This document shows positions 1 to 10,500 of a DNA stretch of 17,199 nt, in pieces (within the stretch, counting starts at the first letter, position 1; each line of letters opens with the position of its first letter). The notes below the pieces were generated by a model that saw nothing but the letters and a program-made list of their open reading frames with translations, ran no database searches and was not told the DNA's origin. The stretch covers positions 141,396 through 158,594 of the forward strand of contig NAOQ01000070.1 of NCBI GenBank assembly GCA_002751075.1, in the 5' to 3' direction. The translations under genes were made by a program, and so were the position numbers. This DNA comes from Ichthyophonus hoferi. Its lineage: Eukaryota; Opisthokonta; Ichthyosporea; Ichthyophonida; Ichthyophonidae.

Positions 1-80
1 ATACATACATACATACACACATACATACATACATACATACATACATACATACATACATACATACATACATACATACATGC
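1..80. repeat. ACAT/ATAC tetranucleotide microsatellite
   Basis: A nearly pure run of the ACAT unit fills the left edge, with a short ACAC interruption near 16-22, and grades into ATAT/ATAC sequence up to about 110. It lies directly 3' (minus strand) of the last visible zinc-finger exon. On the minus strand a TATG repeat contains no stop codon in any frame, so the zinc-finger frame stays open through it. The window starts inside the repeat, so its full length is unknown. Confidence 0.95.
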
Positions 81-116
81 ATACATATATACATACATAT
101 ATACACACGCACCCAC

Positions 117-2161
117 CTATGCGCACTCTGTTGATGGCGAGACAATGCATAACGAAACTTGAAAGACTCAGTGCATCCAGGGTAGTTGCATTTATGGGGA
201 TGGTCTCCTGTGTGTGTTCGCACGTGAGCCAACATGTGTATCTCCTTGGCAAAGGCAGCCCAACAACCCTGTACACTACATAAGAAGGGTCTCTCACCGC
301 TATGTGCCTTAAGATGCTCTACTAGTGCATTAGCACTGGAGAACGAGGCTTCACAGTCTGGTTTGGGGCACCTATGTGCTTGTACAACACATGTTTCCAT
401 ATGACTTAGCAGCTCTATGTTGATGTACAAATATAGATAGATATAGATAGATATATAAGTAGATAGTTGGAGGGTTGGGTGTTGACGTGTATAGATAGGT
501 AGCCAGAAAGAGGTATATATAGGGATGTAGGAGTGTAAATAACGTTCAAATGTGCTTAGTTACGACTACACCAGCAGTCAATGGAAAAAGAAGAATAGAT
601 AATTGTTTTATATTGTTATATATGTATATGTATGTATTACATAACATATTTGTAAGTTGGAGGAAGAGGAAGAGGGAGAGAGAAGAGAAGAGAGAGTATT
701 GATTAGTAGAGTAATTTTCTTATTGATAAAAAGTGTAATAAAGAGAATAGGGCACTATATATGACCAATAAAATTAACGGACAAGAGGAGAGACCGGTGG
801 ATAAGAATAACCATTGGTGAATGCAAATATGTGGTTACAAGTAAGACCAAGAGGGAGGTGGGGTGAGGGAAGAAAGAGGATAGAAAGAGGAGAAGAAAAA
901 GCAGACGGAAAAAAGGCAAAGGGAAATGGTAGATGTTTATAGTTAATAATGATATAGGGTGGCAAGAAAGAGGGAAAAGGTGTACTATGTGAAATTGGGA
1001 TATATATTAATGTACATGCTTTTCAGCATAAATTCGTCAACCAGTATACATATAGAGATAGAGATATAGATATAGATATATACATGTAAGAATTATATAA
1101 AAAAGGTAAAAACCACAGAGCTATGTGCCAGTATCCACTCTGTAACCCATACCTTCTGCTGTACAGTACTGGTTTTGACACCCTTTCTGGGATATACTAT
1201 AGTTAGGAGACGTTTGGGGTCCGTGGGTCAACAGGTGTTGTCTGAAGGCCTCCTCAGTAATAAACACAGCAGCCTGACATTCAGGGATCAAGCATCTATA
1301 AACAGGTTCATCATGCAGTTTCTTGTGTGCGTTAAAGGCAAATCTAGTAGAAGAAATAGTAAGGCAGCCTGGAAAGGTACAGGGAAAAGTAGGCTTGGCT
1401 TTGTCTTTCTTCTCCTCGCCTTGTTTCTTCGTCCCTCTCTTTCTCTTCTGTCTATCTATAGCTTCATGAAGGGCCTTGGGATCATACAGTATCTTAGCCC
1501 TAACCTCCTTCTGCTCCTTAGCTGCAGCTGCAGCTAGTGCAGTGACTGCAGCCCGTTCCTTCTCTACCTGGTGCCTCTGTGGGTCCAAATCCAGCTCTTG
1601 TACACGTATGTTCTTCTGAAAGGCGTTAATTCTTTCCGTGGCTGTGGAGGCGGCCACCACCGATGCGACAGTGCCATTAGGATTGCTATTGCTCTGTTGC
1701 AAGTGGGGTATGTTTCTGTGTTGGTTGGTGGCCAAGGGCGAGGCCGCCATAGTGTTGGTCAAAGGTTGATGAGTGACACCCATGGACGCAAAGGAGGGGT
1801 ACTGGGCATAGTCATTCCCTGTGGAATAGCTGAGAGATTGGCACTGGAGAGGGGGAATACCTTGTGGTTCTTGGACATGGTAGCTGCGCTGCTGAGCGAA
1901 AGCAGGACGATCATCATAAGTCTGAGGGAAGTCTGTGCGTATATCCTGTCGGACAAACTGACTTTGATGAGAGTTGCGTAGTGTAGTTCCGTAGCCCCCA
2001 CTACCACCATAAGGACCTTGAGGTTGGCCAGCATTAGGTTGTTGCCCTGTGCCTGGCATGAACAACCCTACATAGTCCATAGGGTTGGAGAATAAGGCAT
2101 GTTGTTGATTGCCTTGGGTCACCGGGTTAGGTGGCCTTCCATAAGGATAATGATGCGTCAT
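117..2161 (-). CDS. C2H2 zinc-finger protein, 3' end not resolved
   Basis: Probable nuclear DNA-binding regulator. Two exons are supported: 2161..1153 and 414..117, joined by a 738-bp intron (donor GTATGG at 1152, acceptor CATAG ending at 415). The join is phase 1 and keeps the finger frame. The N-terminal 190 residues are rich in N, Q, P, G, S and Y (starting MTHHYPYGRPPN). A charged, probably helical stretch follows (about residues 190-235, with an Ala run), then a basic segment RQKRKRGTKK that could be a nuclear localisation signal. Fingers: two C-x4-C-x12/13-H-x3-H units end exon 1, an atypical short one spans the junction, and three canonical units (beginning CPKPDC, CSVQGC, CNYPGC) fill exon 2. 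Linkers such as HSGERPF and HTGDHPH are classic. The start is the first ATG after an in-frame stop 27 bases upstream; a CATAG just before leaves an upstream exon possible. A possible donor (ATAG|GTGGGT) ends exon 2 at 117, so further exons may lie outside the window. At least 435 residues. Family is sure; orthology is unknown. Confidence 0.85.
415..1152 (-). other. Intron of the zinc-finger gene, simple-sequence rich
   Basis: The 738-bp interval between the two finger exons has GT-AG ends on the minus strand. It contains two GATA/ATAG-type tracts (about 425-470 and 1050-1085) and two purine-rich tracts on the plus strand (about 658-700 and 845-925), which are pyrimidine-rich on the transcribed strand. 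No additional finger-like coding segment was seen. A small exon hidden here would be one way to give the short junction finger a normal length. Confidence 0.6.
425..470. repeat. GATA/ATAG microsatellite
   Basis: Imperfect ATAGATAG repeat just upstream (transcription sense) of the acceptor of the second zinc-finger exon, so it replaces a normal pyrimidine tract with TATC repeats on the minus strand. A related tract lies at about 1050-1085 in the same intron. Confidence 0.85.
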
Positions 2162-2500
2162 AAGGAATAAAAGAGGTCTCCTCTATGTGATGTTTAAACG
2201 TTGAAAATAAAAAATGTGAAAAACGTTGTCTTCGTTCCTTTATTCTCATTAAAAGATTTTTTAAAAATTAAAAAAACTCGTAATTATGGAAGAGGAAGAA
2301 GGAATAAAAGACAAACAGTTAAAAATAATGCAAAAAAAAATACAAAAAAAAAGTAGCTGGTAAAACTACTTAATTAAAATTGCAAGAAAAAATAAACAAT
2401 CCCCTAGGGGAAGGTAAACAAACGGTAATACTATGTTGTTCTTGGTGTCTATAGCTTGGCCCCCTATACATACAGTTAGTTCTTACCACCTTACTCATTA
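2162..2500. other. Intergenic, 5' flank of the zinc-finger gene
   Basis: AT-rich DNA upstream of the minus-strand start. A short hairpin (AGAGG-tct-CCTCT, 2171-2183) lies 10-22 bases before the ATG and would sit in the 5' leader. A-rich runs occur at about 2330-2352. A perfect 10-base palindrome CCCCTAGGGG lies at 2401-2410. I see no convincing promoter box. Confidence 0.5.
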
Positions 2501-4050
2501 TCATAAGTATGGGGCTTGGAGAAAAGAATTGTACATAAATTGACATTGTGGGGTTCCATTAAAATTGACATTAAACACAAAAATTATAGAGACCAATAGT
2601 ATCAATTTTAAAATATTTTTATATATGAAGGCCAATAATATTATTGATAGCCACTTTCTCATTTGCATTCGCTTGGATATTCCAGAGTAAAAGGGGGTTT
2701 CAATTGATGTTGCAAACTTTGGCGTGTTGGCGATGCTTTTGCCGCGGAACAACCCGAAGGGGGTTTTATAACTAATTATTAATGGACCCCATCTCTCCAA
2801 CTGTTACTAATTCAAAAATTAACTGCCGCTGCTTGAAATTTATAATTTTATGTGACGGCTCGTATTGGCTACAATAAAGCACGGCTCGTATTCATAAGCG
2901 AATTTCGTTCTTTTGATAAATAATAAAAATAGGTAACTGTTGGATGGAGGATGCAACTTAACGTAGAATAATTGGAAAATCACCCTTATACGCTCTTAAT
3001 GGTGGAAACATTTCATCATTTTAGTACTTCGTATTTGCTTCGATTAAGCATATCTGATTGCTAATAATCACCTTAAAGCATTGAACCCGGATTCCCATTG
3101 ATGATTCTGACCTTGAGTCATACCATAACTATATTTGGACATATAGTAGTCTGATAATGCACTATTATCTTGAATCAACACAAGATTATTTCCAAGTAAA
3201 AGCAATCAAATAAAATTTCAAAAAATATGTATTGTTAGGAACAGAATGAATAAACTAACATTTAATTATGATGATAATCAATGTTTTATGTACTGCCATA
3301 GTATTAATAGAAAGGCCATGCTATATATGCTATAGATAACATTAAGTTGTCCATTGAGACTCCATTGAAGGATTGGATTTTATTTTTTGTTGTCCAATCA
3401 TAAAATAAGCGCATGGGTTGTGCACCCCATATGACGTTAATCCTGAATCTCAAGTATGTTTTTTTTTGCTGTTAAAGTACTTGTATTGTTTCTTCTTATC
3501 TTCACTAAAGTTTCCAGCATCACCATATTTCTAATCGCTATATCACAATGTTTTTATGATTATTTCTACGTAAGTATTTATTTATGTTGTACCCGAAGTT
3601 TATGCTAAAGATATATGGCAAGCCAACATTATTTAAAGATTTGGAATATTTGTTCATTCCGTGGCTAAAGAGAGTATAACTGCTGGCAGATTTTCGTGTC
3701 ATTTTTTTAAAAAAAGGAGCTATCAAATAATGCGCTCACATGACTTATAAAGACTGCACCACTGCATAACCTAGTAAAATCTGTATTATGGAATTAAGAA
3801 ATCCTGCTGAAAGGGTATGTTTAACTGAACGAATGGAAAGCCATAAAGAAAGAAAAACAAATATTTGTAAAAACGAACCATGCAAGATATCTATGAGCAA
3901 ATACTCTAAAAATATATAATAACTCACCGGTAAAAGATAAAAGACAATGGAAATATATTTAAAAAAATTTAAGTATTTTTTATTATTATTGAACTTTCCA
4001 TTCAAGGATGCTAATTTATAAATAAAATATTTCTATTGTCCTTAACATTG
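2501..4050. other. AT-rich intergenic DNA, no supported gene
   Basis: Open frames here (for example minus 2800-2501 and 4005-3745) are short. The second is strongly hydrophobic, as expected from T-rich DNA, and none shows a family motif. The only structure noted is a 12-base direct repeat, ACGGCTCGTATT, at 2855-2866 and 2881-2892. Confidence 0.5.
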
Positions 4051-4052
4051 TT

Positions 4053-4115
4053 AGAAGGCCGCTAACTCCGAGGTAACGGGTACAGCCGGCAAGCCGGTCG
4101 GCAGCAAGCGCACCA
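4053..4115. other. Small GC-rich patch with GCCGGC/GCCGGT inverted motifs
   Basis: About 60 bases are clearly richer in G and C than the DNA on either side. The core GCCGGCAAGCCGGTCGGC can fold on itself. One plus-strand frame reads a short basic, Gly/Lys-rich peptide (AGKPVGSKRTMK) ending near 4122, directly before the next coding-like tract but in another frame. It may be a scrap of an older insertion; no family recognised. Confidence 0.35.
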
Positions 4116-4119
4116 TGAA

Positions 4120-4305
4120 ATGATTGGTCTAATATTAGTTGACTATGACGTCATTATGCATGGCGTCCAAATAAGGACACCTATGTTAAGCCAATTGAAG
4201 AATTCCGATCAAGTGATGATCAACACTCTAGTGGACCTTACAGGACTCATGAAAGCCATATTAGCCAATAAGAATATACATGACCGTTTCTATTTTGGAT
4301 CTTAA
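4120..4305 (+). other. Unidentified coding-like tract, 61 codons
   Basis: Open from ATG to TAA, with a frame extending back to about 4066. The peptide is balanced in composition (for example LKNSDQVMINTLVDLTGLMK) and unlike the T-rich hydrophobic frames around it, with a predicted helical, soluble character. I recognise no domain. It follows the GC-rich patch directly, and the two may belong to one old insertion. Whether it is a live small gene cannot be told from sequence alone; a remnant seems likelier. Confidence 0.25.
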
Positions 4306-5700
4306 TATAAGGATAGAAGAGATGAAAACAACTAATAAATATACGGATAATGACGTATGAGCTATTATAAACAAAACTATTCGTTTATGACAGTTTTTTA
4401 ACAATATCTTATATATTTATTGATAGTTTGGGTGTACTTGGCCTGTACTCTATAACTACCATATTTTTTTATAGTGTCTAGTTCTTTGCTGGCACCTAAT
4501 TATAATCATAAACCTATTTACTAATAATTGTGCTTGTTTAGACTGATCTATGGTTAACCAGTAAATTAGTACCAATATACCTCACCAATAGATTAGTAGG
4601 ATGCAGTCTAGATTACGTCAAAATTGGTTATTAACTAGTGATTTACAACGGATATAGCTTATACATTTGTAAATGCATAAAGAGCTTGCATGTTGTCTTT
4701 TTTATTAGGGGGCTGGTAACCCTAACTATGTTTGTTGGATTTAAGAGAAATTTTCTTACTAAACAGGCGACATCTATGATAACAGTTGGTGGATGTATTT
4801 CCGCTACTGTATTTTGTGAGGCATTAACATTGCATAAATATTAATTGTTATAGTTAACTCGTCTTAAAGAAAGAAGCCAAAAATTAACAATATTTTGTCT
4901 CAAATATAATTTTATTTGGTTTGAATTAGCTTAAAATAAACAGTCCTGTAAAGTAATTTAAATAAAAACATTAAAGACGTTTTTTTCTACCCACTTAATT
5001 AATAATTACTTCTGAATTGATAGTATTGCAGCCCCTTCAATTGTTACACTGGGTACTTCATGAGGTCTTGTACGAAAATACAGTTTATGTAGAATTGTAC
5101 CCCTACACATTAGCGTTTAGAATGAGGTTTCAATTGGTATTAAGAATTAGTAATTATTTAATTATAATTAAATAATTACATGATATGACTAAATATATTT
5201 AATTGGAACTAACCTTCTTTTAGAATGTTATAATGTTACAATTATACACTATTAGGCATTTGGCTTTATAAAGATTGTCATGTACTATATATTATATTCT
5301 ATATCTCATTGATTTAGGTCTACATCCGTTATCCGTATCGTAGTTCACCTTTTGTACTATCTTTCTACTGATAACGATGTTACTAATAAATTTATTAAGT
5401 TACGATGCCTACCTATTAACTTTTTTGGCTGTAGAAAGGTCTATACTATGACAATACTAGATTGAGTACCGAATATGATATTATTCCACTTGCTCCTGGT
5501 GCTCCAAAATTGTGAAAAACTTTTGGATTGAGATCGCATGATGCAAGTCGTAATGAGCAACGGGTTTGCGATTTTCTGATCAGAAATAGTAGTCACAACA
5601 CCTACCTACGTACGAGAATATCCTAAGGCTTACATATGTGCATGAGGGATTTGACTCTCTTATACACAATACACTCTTGAACTGTGGTATTTAATTATTT
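4306..5700. other. AT-rich intergenic DNA, no supported gene
   Basis: Nothing here has a recognisable motif. A 68-codon plus-strand frame at 4638-4844 is hydrophobic and without a family signature. The one striking structure is the palindrome listed separately. Confidence 0.5.
5150..5179. repeat. Perfect 30-base palindrome
   Basis: The sequence beginning GTAATTATTTAATTA is followed at once by its exact reverse complement, with no spacer. All bases except the outer G/C pair are A or T. It could extrude as a cruciform or mark a deletion-prone or insertion site; no repeat element is seen attached to it. Confidence 0.9.
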
Positions 5701-5706
5701 TAGCAG

Positions 5707-6119
5707 ATGCGCAGTCATTTCCCATATGGCTTGCGTAGAGTCTTCAGAATGCCTTCAAGGTAAGAGACTGCTGTAAATTAACAGTTGGCAATTTAACAAT
5801 CCAGAGCAGGCACTTGATTCGGCACTGGCACGCTGCTCCGTCGCAGGGTTCCGATTGGTGTTTGTTATCTGCATCTGCAGCTTTTATGTTCCAGGAGATT
5901 ATAAATCAGTCAGTGTTTACAATTGGATTGACGTCACATCATCAGAATGTTTTCCTTCCAATCCTGAAAGGAGGCTGGTTGGTGGGAATTGGCAGTGAAA
6001 TATATTTTGGATTGGTTGGTTTTAAGAAAAATGTTATGTTGTTTCTGATATTTGGGCTGACGTCAATAGATCTTATTGTAGTTGAAGTGATGGTGATATT
6101 TCACAAGAAAATTCAATAG
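5707..6119 (+). CDS. Possible small membrane protein gene, unidentified
   Basis: Composition is more balanced here than in the flanks. A plus-strand frame from 5810 to the TAG at 6119 encodes about 103 residues, with two hydrophobic segments near its end (around PILKGGWLVGIGSEIYFGLV and NVMLFLIFGLTSIDLIVVEV) and a short basic tail (HKKIQ). A possible first exon 5707..5759 starts with ATG after an in-frame TAG and ends in AAG|GTAAGAG. Joining it to an AG at 5808-5809 gives one frame of about 121 residues through a 50-base intron. The recognised introns in this window are 200-740 bases, so such a short one is suspicious. A plus-strand AATAAA lies at 6390. No family recognised; this may equally be an old mobile-element remnant. 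Confidence 0.3.
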
Positions 6120-6142
6120 GGATATCCTGAGGGTCAGTATCC

Positions 6143-6289
6143 ATGACTGAAAAGTTGAAAGAAGGTTTTCCAAGAGGTGTTACTCTAGAGTTGAGATTAT
6201 TTATTTTTCTGGGTAAAGCGGGAGTCAAAGTCGTTCATGTTGAGGGAAAGCGGCAAGGGTATCATTTCGTTGTTTCAATGCTAGCATAA
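6143..6289 (+). other. Unidentified 48-residue ORF
   Basis: ATG to TAA, in a different frame from the preceding ORF and 23 bases after its stop. The peptide starts MTEKLKEGFPRG and is basic, with alternating Val-rich strand-like segments. Composition resembles the preceding ORF, so both may be parts of one older coding unit. No family recognised. Confidence 0.25.
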
Positions 6290-6389
6290 GAGGCTCTAGA
6301 TGTACAGTAATAAGATTTTTGTTTGGGAAAGTTTTTGGGCATTGGATTTATAATTAAACTCTGTTTGTGTAGACGTTTGCATACTTACC

Positions 6390-6395
6390 AATAAA
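6390..6395 (+). promoter_or_regulatory. Candidate polyadenylation signal AATAAA
   Basis: A canonical hexamer about 270 bases after the stop of the plus-strand ORF at 5810-6119. It would suit a 3' end for that unit if transcribed, but the hexamer is common in AT-rich DNA. Confidence 0.25.
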
Positions 6396-6481
6396 GCAGC
6401 TATCGGCAGTGAAACAAACTCTGGTGTAGTTCGACTGTTATGTTTGTGAAAATACTCCTCTCCATGATTGACAGGTGTATA

Positions 6482-6910
6482 TATGTATGTATGTTTATAA
6501 ATGACATTATTTATTTTTATTTTTTTTCAACCATAAGAGTTTTAATGACATCATGAGACTGGATTTTAACCAAATAACAAATCCAATATTTGTATACTAC
6601 GTTGGGTTATGTACATGCACATGCATGTATGTTTATAAATGACGATTTTTTTTTTTTTCAACAATAAGAGCTTTCTTTAAGGACATATGAGGCTGGATGT
6701 TAACCAGGTAGCGAATCATATATTTGGTTCAAACTATTGCACACTATACGGTTATTAGCAATGCTTATATACTGCGTTGAGTTATGTACATGATGTGTGT
6801 TTATAAACGGCACTAAAACATTTTCTTCAACTGAGAGTTTTAATGACGACGTTTGAAACTGAATTTTAGCCAAGTAACGAATCCTATAGTTAGTTCAAAC
6901 GATATAACAT
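6482..6910. repeat. Diverged tandem repeat, three units
   Basis: Three head-to-tail units start near 6482, 6626 and 6795. Each opens with TGT(A)TGTTTATAAA, then a T-rich stretch, CAAC..GAG..TTT, a GA..CTG.AT.TTA.CCA block and AACGAATC-like sequence. Units 1 and 2 end with a GTTATGTACATG-like segment. Unit 2 is about 169 bases, unit 1 about 144 and unit 3 about 115 before similarity is lost. The length differences show internal gain or loss after duplication. Confidence 0.75.
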
Positions 6911-7454
6911 GTTGTTACAAGATCATGAACTCCGAATTAATTAGGTTCGATCGCATTGACAAATCAACCTAGTTGAAAAAATATTGTGCAAATAACTTAT
7001 TATGCAACTAGCTGGTCTTGAGCCACAATTATTAATCTACCTTATTATCTTGGCTACGATAATATGTAAGCAGTTACACCAATGAAGTACCTAGCTAAAG
7101 AGCCATTCTAGGAAGAACTAGGAAGAATATTAATATTGGATTATCAAGATTCTCATGAAGTTTAAATGTAAACTACAATAACTAATAAAGGCCCCCGGCA
7201 CACCTGGATATACGCCACAACCCCGCATTCCTGTATACATGTACACTACCATTATAAGCAAATACGAATACGTTTATTACAAGGCTTTGCATTCATTTAA
7301 TATTTGTTAAACAATATCATAATATATAGTTCTATTATATATACAACACTCAATTGAAGAACCCAAAAGCGTGTACAAGTCGATGGAACGTAACACAGAT
7401 TCTAATTGGCCAATTAGTTTTTATTTTTTATAATTACTATAATTCTTCATAGTC
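6911..7454. other. AT-rich intergenic DNA 3' of argininosuccinate synthase
   Basis: No coding tract, structured RNA or repeat unit recognised. It separates the tandem repeat from the 3' end of the minus-strand argininosuccinate synthase gene. Confidence 0.5.
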
Positions 7455-7460
7455 TTTATT
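7455..7460 (-). promoter_or_regulatory. Candidate polyadenylation signal of argininosuccinate synthase
   Basis: TTTATT on the plus strand is AATAAA in the gene's sense and lies 62 bases after its stop codon. This suits a short 3' untranslated region. Confidence 0.5.
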
Positions 7461-7521
7461 AGAGCAACCAAAGTCATCATTGCCTTTCCAAGTGTATTTT
7501 ACAACATGACTGGCATACTAT

Positions 7522-10500
7522 CTAGTTCCTGCCCAGCTCCTGTTCGAAGTTATATATGTTGAAAGCTGTCTTCTGGGCCAAGTTGTAAATTTCAATAAAG
7601 CCAGCTGAGGCATTCTGGTTAAAGGCATCATCCTGTGAGTAGGGTCGAGGAGTCAGAACCAAAAAAAAGAAAGTATGTTCATGAGGGTAGGAAGTGGAAA
7701 GGATGGGTGCTAAAATAAGAAAATGCTCGGTTAATAGATAGGAATAGGAGTGATATGTCTAAAATTTCATTAAATGTTTCCCAGGAGGTAACTGTATTTA
7801 CTCCGTCGTATTAATATATACATATTCACCTTTTAGATTGGAAAACTAGGGTTTAAGGATAAGGAATAAATATAGTCAATGTGATTGGTGGAAGGAGCCA
7901 TAAATAAAAAGTAGAGGGCACGTGTTATTAGAAGAAAAAATAATAAATTAAATGTATGTTGATTCATACATACACATATACAGCAATTCTCTGTCTACCT
8001 CTAGATAGAGGACAAACAGGCAAAGCTAGTGATAATGTATGCGATACCTTTTCAAATGTTGCCATATTCATGTTGAACAACGAGTAGGGAGATTCAAGAG
8101 CCACGACATCGCAATTGCCCTTGTATAGTTTCACTTTAACTTTCCCTGTAACCTTCTTATTTTGACTGGGGATATTGTATAATTGGGTCAATGGGGGAGC
8201 TATGAAGAAATCAAAATCAGGGTTTTTTTGGTGCGGTGCTTGCGAAGCCACGTGTTGTTTTATTTCAATAAAAGCTACTGTGCATTGCTGTTATGTATGG
8301 CCATATATATATATATCTATATCTTTATGTTCCAAGCCATCCATTTTTTAATGATGAGGGTGGGGTTTAAAGAAAGAAAGTACTTATAAAATAGATGGAT
8401 ACAAAATGAAATACAAACAGGGATGACGGATGAGAAAGGAATTAATTATAAAAGCAGCCGTATGCCATATAGATACATCAGCGTACGCCTATCTAGTAAA
8501 AAAAGGAAAAGGGTTAATCGCAGCCCAGCCTACCTGCTCATGTACGCGTGGATATGGTAGAGGGTAGGATCGTACCACCGAGCAGCATAGGTTAGATATG
8601 CCCACTTCGTGTCCATAAATCGCTTCAGTTCATTTTCTTCTCGGGTGCTTACTGAAGAAATAAATAATAAATAAATAAATAATGGAAAAAAAGGAAATAA
8701 ATATACAAAATACAATAAACATAAATATGAAATGATTGTATGATTAGATAAATGATAGTTAGCATATTATTATTCAGACCAGTTGGCATAGATCAATGTG
8801 ACATTCGTTAGTCTCTTAACACATGATAAAATAACTTATAATTATAGGCTTACCCAGTTGCTCCAGATTTCTGTGTGCGGCAATCAGAATTGTGGCAGCT
8901 GGGTTTTCATATATGCCTCGCACTTTCAAGCCCACCAAGCGGTCCTCTATGAGGTGAAACGCCCCTACTGCATTGTTGGCACCAACTGGTACATTGAGGG
9001 GTAAGGGTGGGGAGATACAAAATATTAACAAAAAGGATAAGGTGAGAGAGATAGAGAAATTGAAAAATAATTTGTTGGTATTCATCACAAATTACAATAT
9101 GAAATAGACATCAATATATTCAACAGCAAAATGAAAAGCACATGCTGGAGGATAAATTTATTCGTGAACAATAAATGGGAAAGGGAACAGGGAAAGAATA
9201 CAATATATATACTAGGTTACGTACTGGTATTGCATTTCCTGATAATCTCAGACAGTTTCATGGGTTCGCCATTAAGCGCCTTGGGAATGCCCTGTCATAG
9301 AGAACAAAGGTGTAGTGTTAGACACGATGCATATTTTTATCAGTATTTGTTCCATGATGTATTTGTTGCTATTAATCTTAACAGGTTCACTATACTTGAA
9401 TGCTCTAATGTTATTACAAAATTGACTGTCCATATGCATGTACGTGCATGTAGACAAATGTACGTCTAATCTTGTTTGTACATAATTACTTATGTAGGTA
9501 TATATATAAATGTGAGTACATGGTATAGCCATATATATGGGTATGCATATGTACAAAATGCTTGAATTCAGAGCCTATAATGGTAAAGAAACCGGTGCAC
9601 ATAGACGCATATACCATTATCCATGTATGGATGCTATGCATTAAGGTGATCAATTATTACAATCAAAAGGCTTACTAGGGATGATATGGGTTTATCATAA
9701 ACAATATAACTAGCACTAGAAAAAAAGAAAACACATAACATTGAAAAATAAGAAATACATTTAAATGCATCCTCTTAAAGCAATGCGAGATATTGTTACT
9801 TTTTCAAATGTAATTTCAACCAATTCGGGTTTGTCAGGGGCCTGTTCAGGTGTCTTGCACCATTGTAGAATTTGTTCAAGTGGGGGAATCATTTCAGGGT
9901 CCTATAGATTACATGATCATTATAATTAGTTTAGTTCTGTTGTAATGATACTACTTTATAACTCTCCCTATTTTTCATTTAATGCATTTTCATTTACCGA
10001 TAGCACTCCTTTCTTGCTTCTGTCACAGGCTAGTTAATTTTATCATCACATTACATCTTTTCACATCATTAATACATTTTACCATTCTATCATAGACGCA
10101 ACCCATACACATACCTCAATTTCTCCTCCTTCCCCAGTGTTACTCCACATATTCTCGTCATAACTGTATGGAGTTTCCTTTTTTTGTTTCACTGGGATGT
10201 TGTGAGCGGCAGCATAGATGAGCTCCTGTTCACGGCCCATGCCCCACTCTCTAACTGGGGCTATGACTTTCATAGAGGGGTCTAAGGTGGTGATGTAGCC
10301 TTCAAATCGCACCTGGTCGTTACCCTTACCGGTGCACCCATGAGCGATCACCGGACAGTCATATTTCTTAGCAACACGTACGGCAATTTTGGATATCATC
10401 ACTCGGCCAAGAGGACAGCCCAGTGCGTAACCTCCTTGGTATTCGGCGTTTGCTGTTTATGTACATAGGTAGATGTGAGCATATATAAACGGGGTGGTGA

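Noticed and set aside
1175-1981. Plus-strand open frames of 120 and 136 codons
   Set aside because: They are antisense to the zinc-finger first exon, have no family motif, and the minus-strand frame has clear fingers.
3538-4005. Two minus-strand frames, one strongly hydrophobic, as a possible membrane protein
   Set aside because: Hydrophobic Leu/Ile/Phe/Tyr-rich peptides are what T-rich DNA gives by chance; no motif, no splice support.
4638-4844. Plus-strand 68-codon hydrophobic frame
   Set aside because: No ATG at its start, no motif, AT-rich composition like its surroundings.
6935-6975. AGGTTCGATCGC resembling a tRNA T-arm
   Set aside because: No matching acceptor stem, D-arm or anticodon arm can be drawn around it.
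9131-9556. Plus- and minus-strand open frames of about 100 codons inside the argininosuccinate synthase gene
   Set aside because: They cover intron sequence and antisense of a verified exon, with AT-rich low-complexity composition and no motif.
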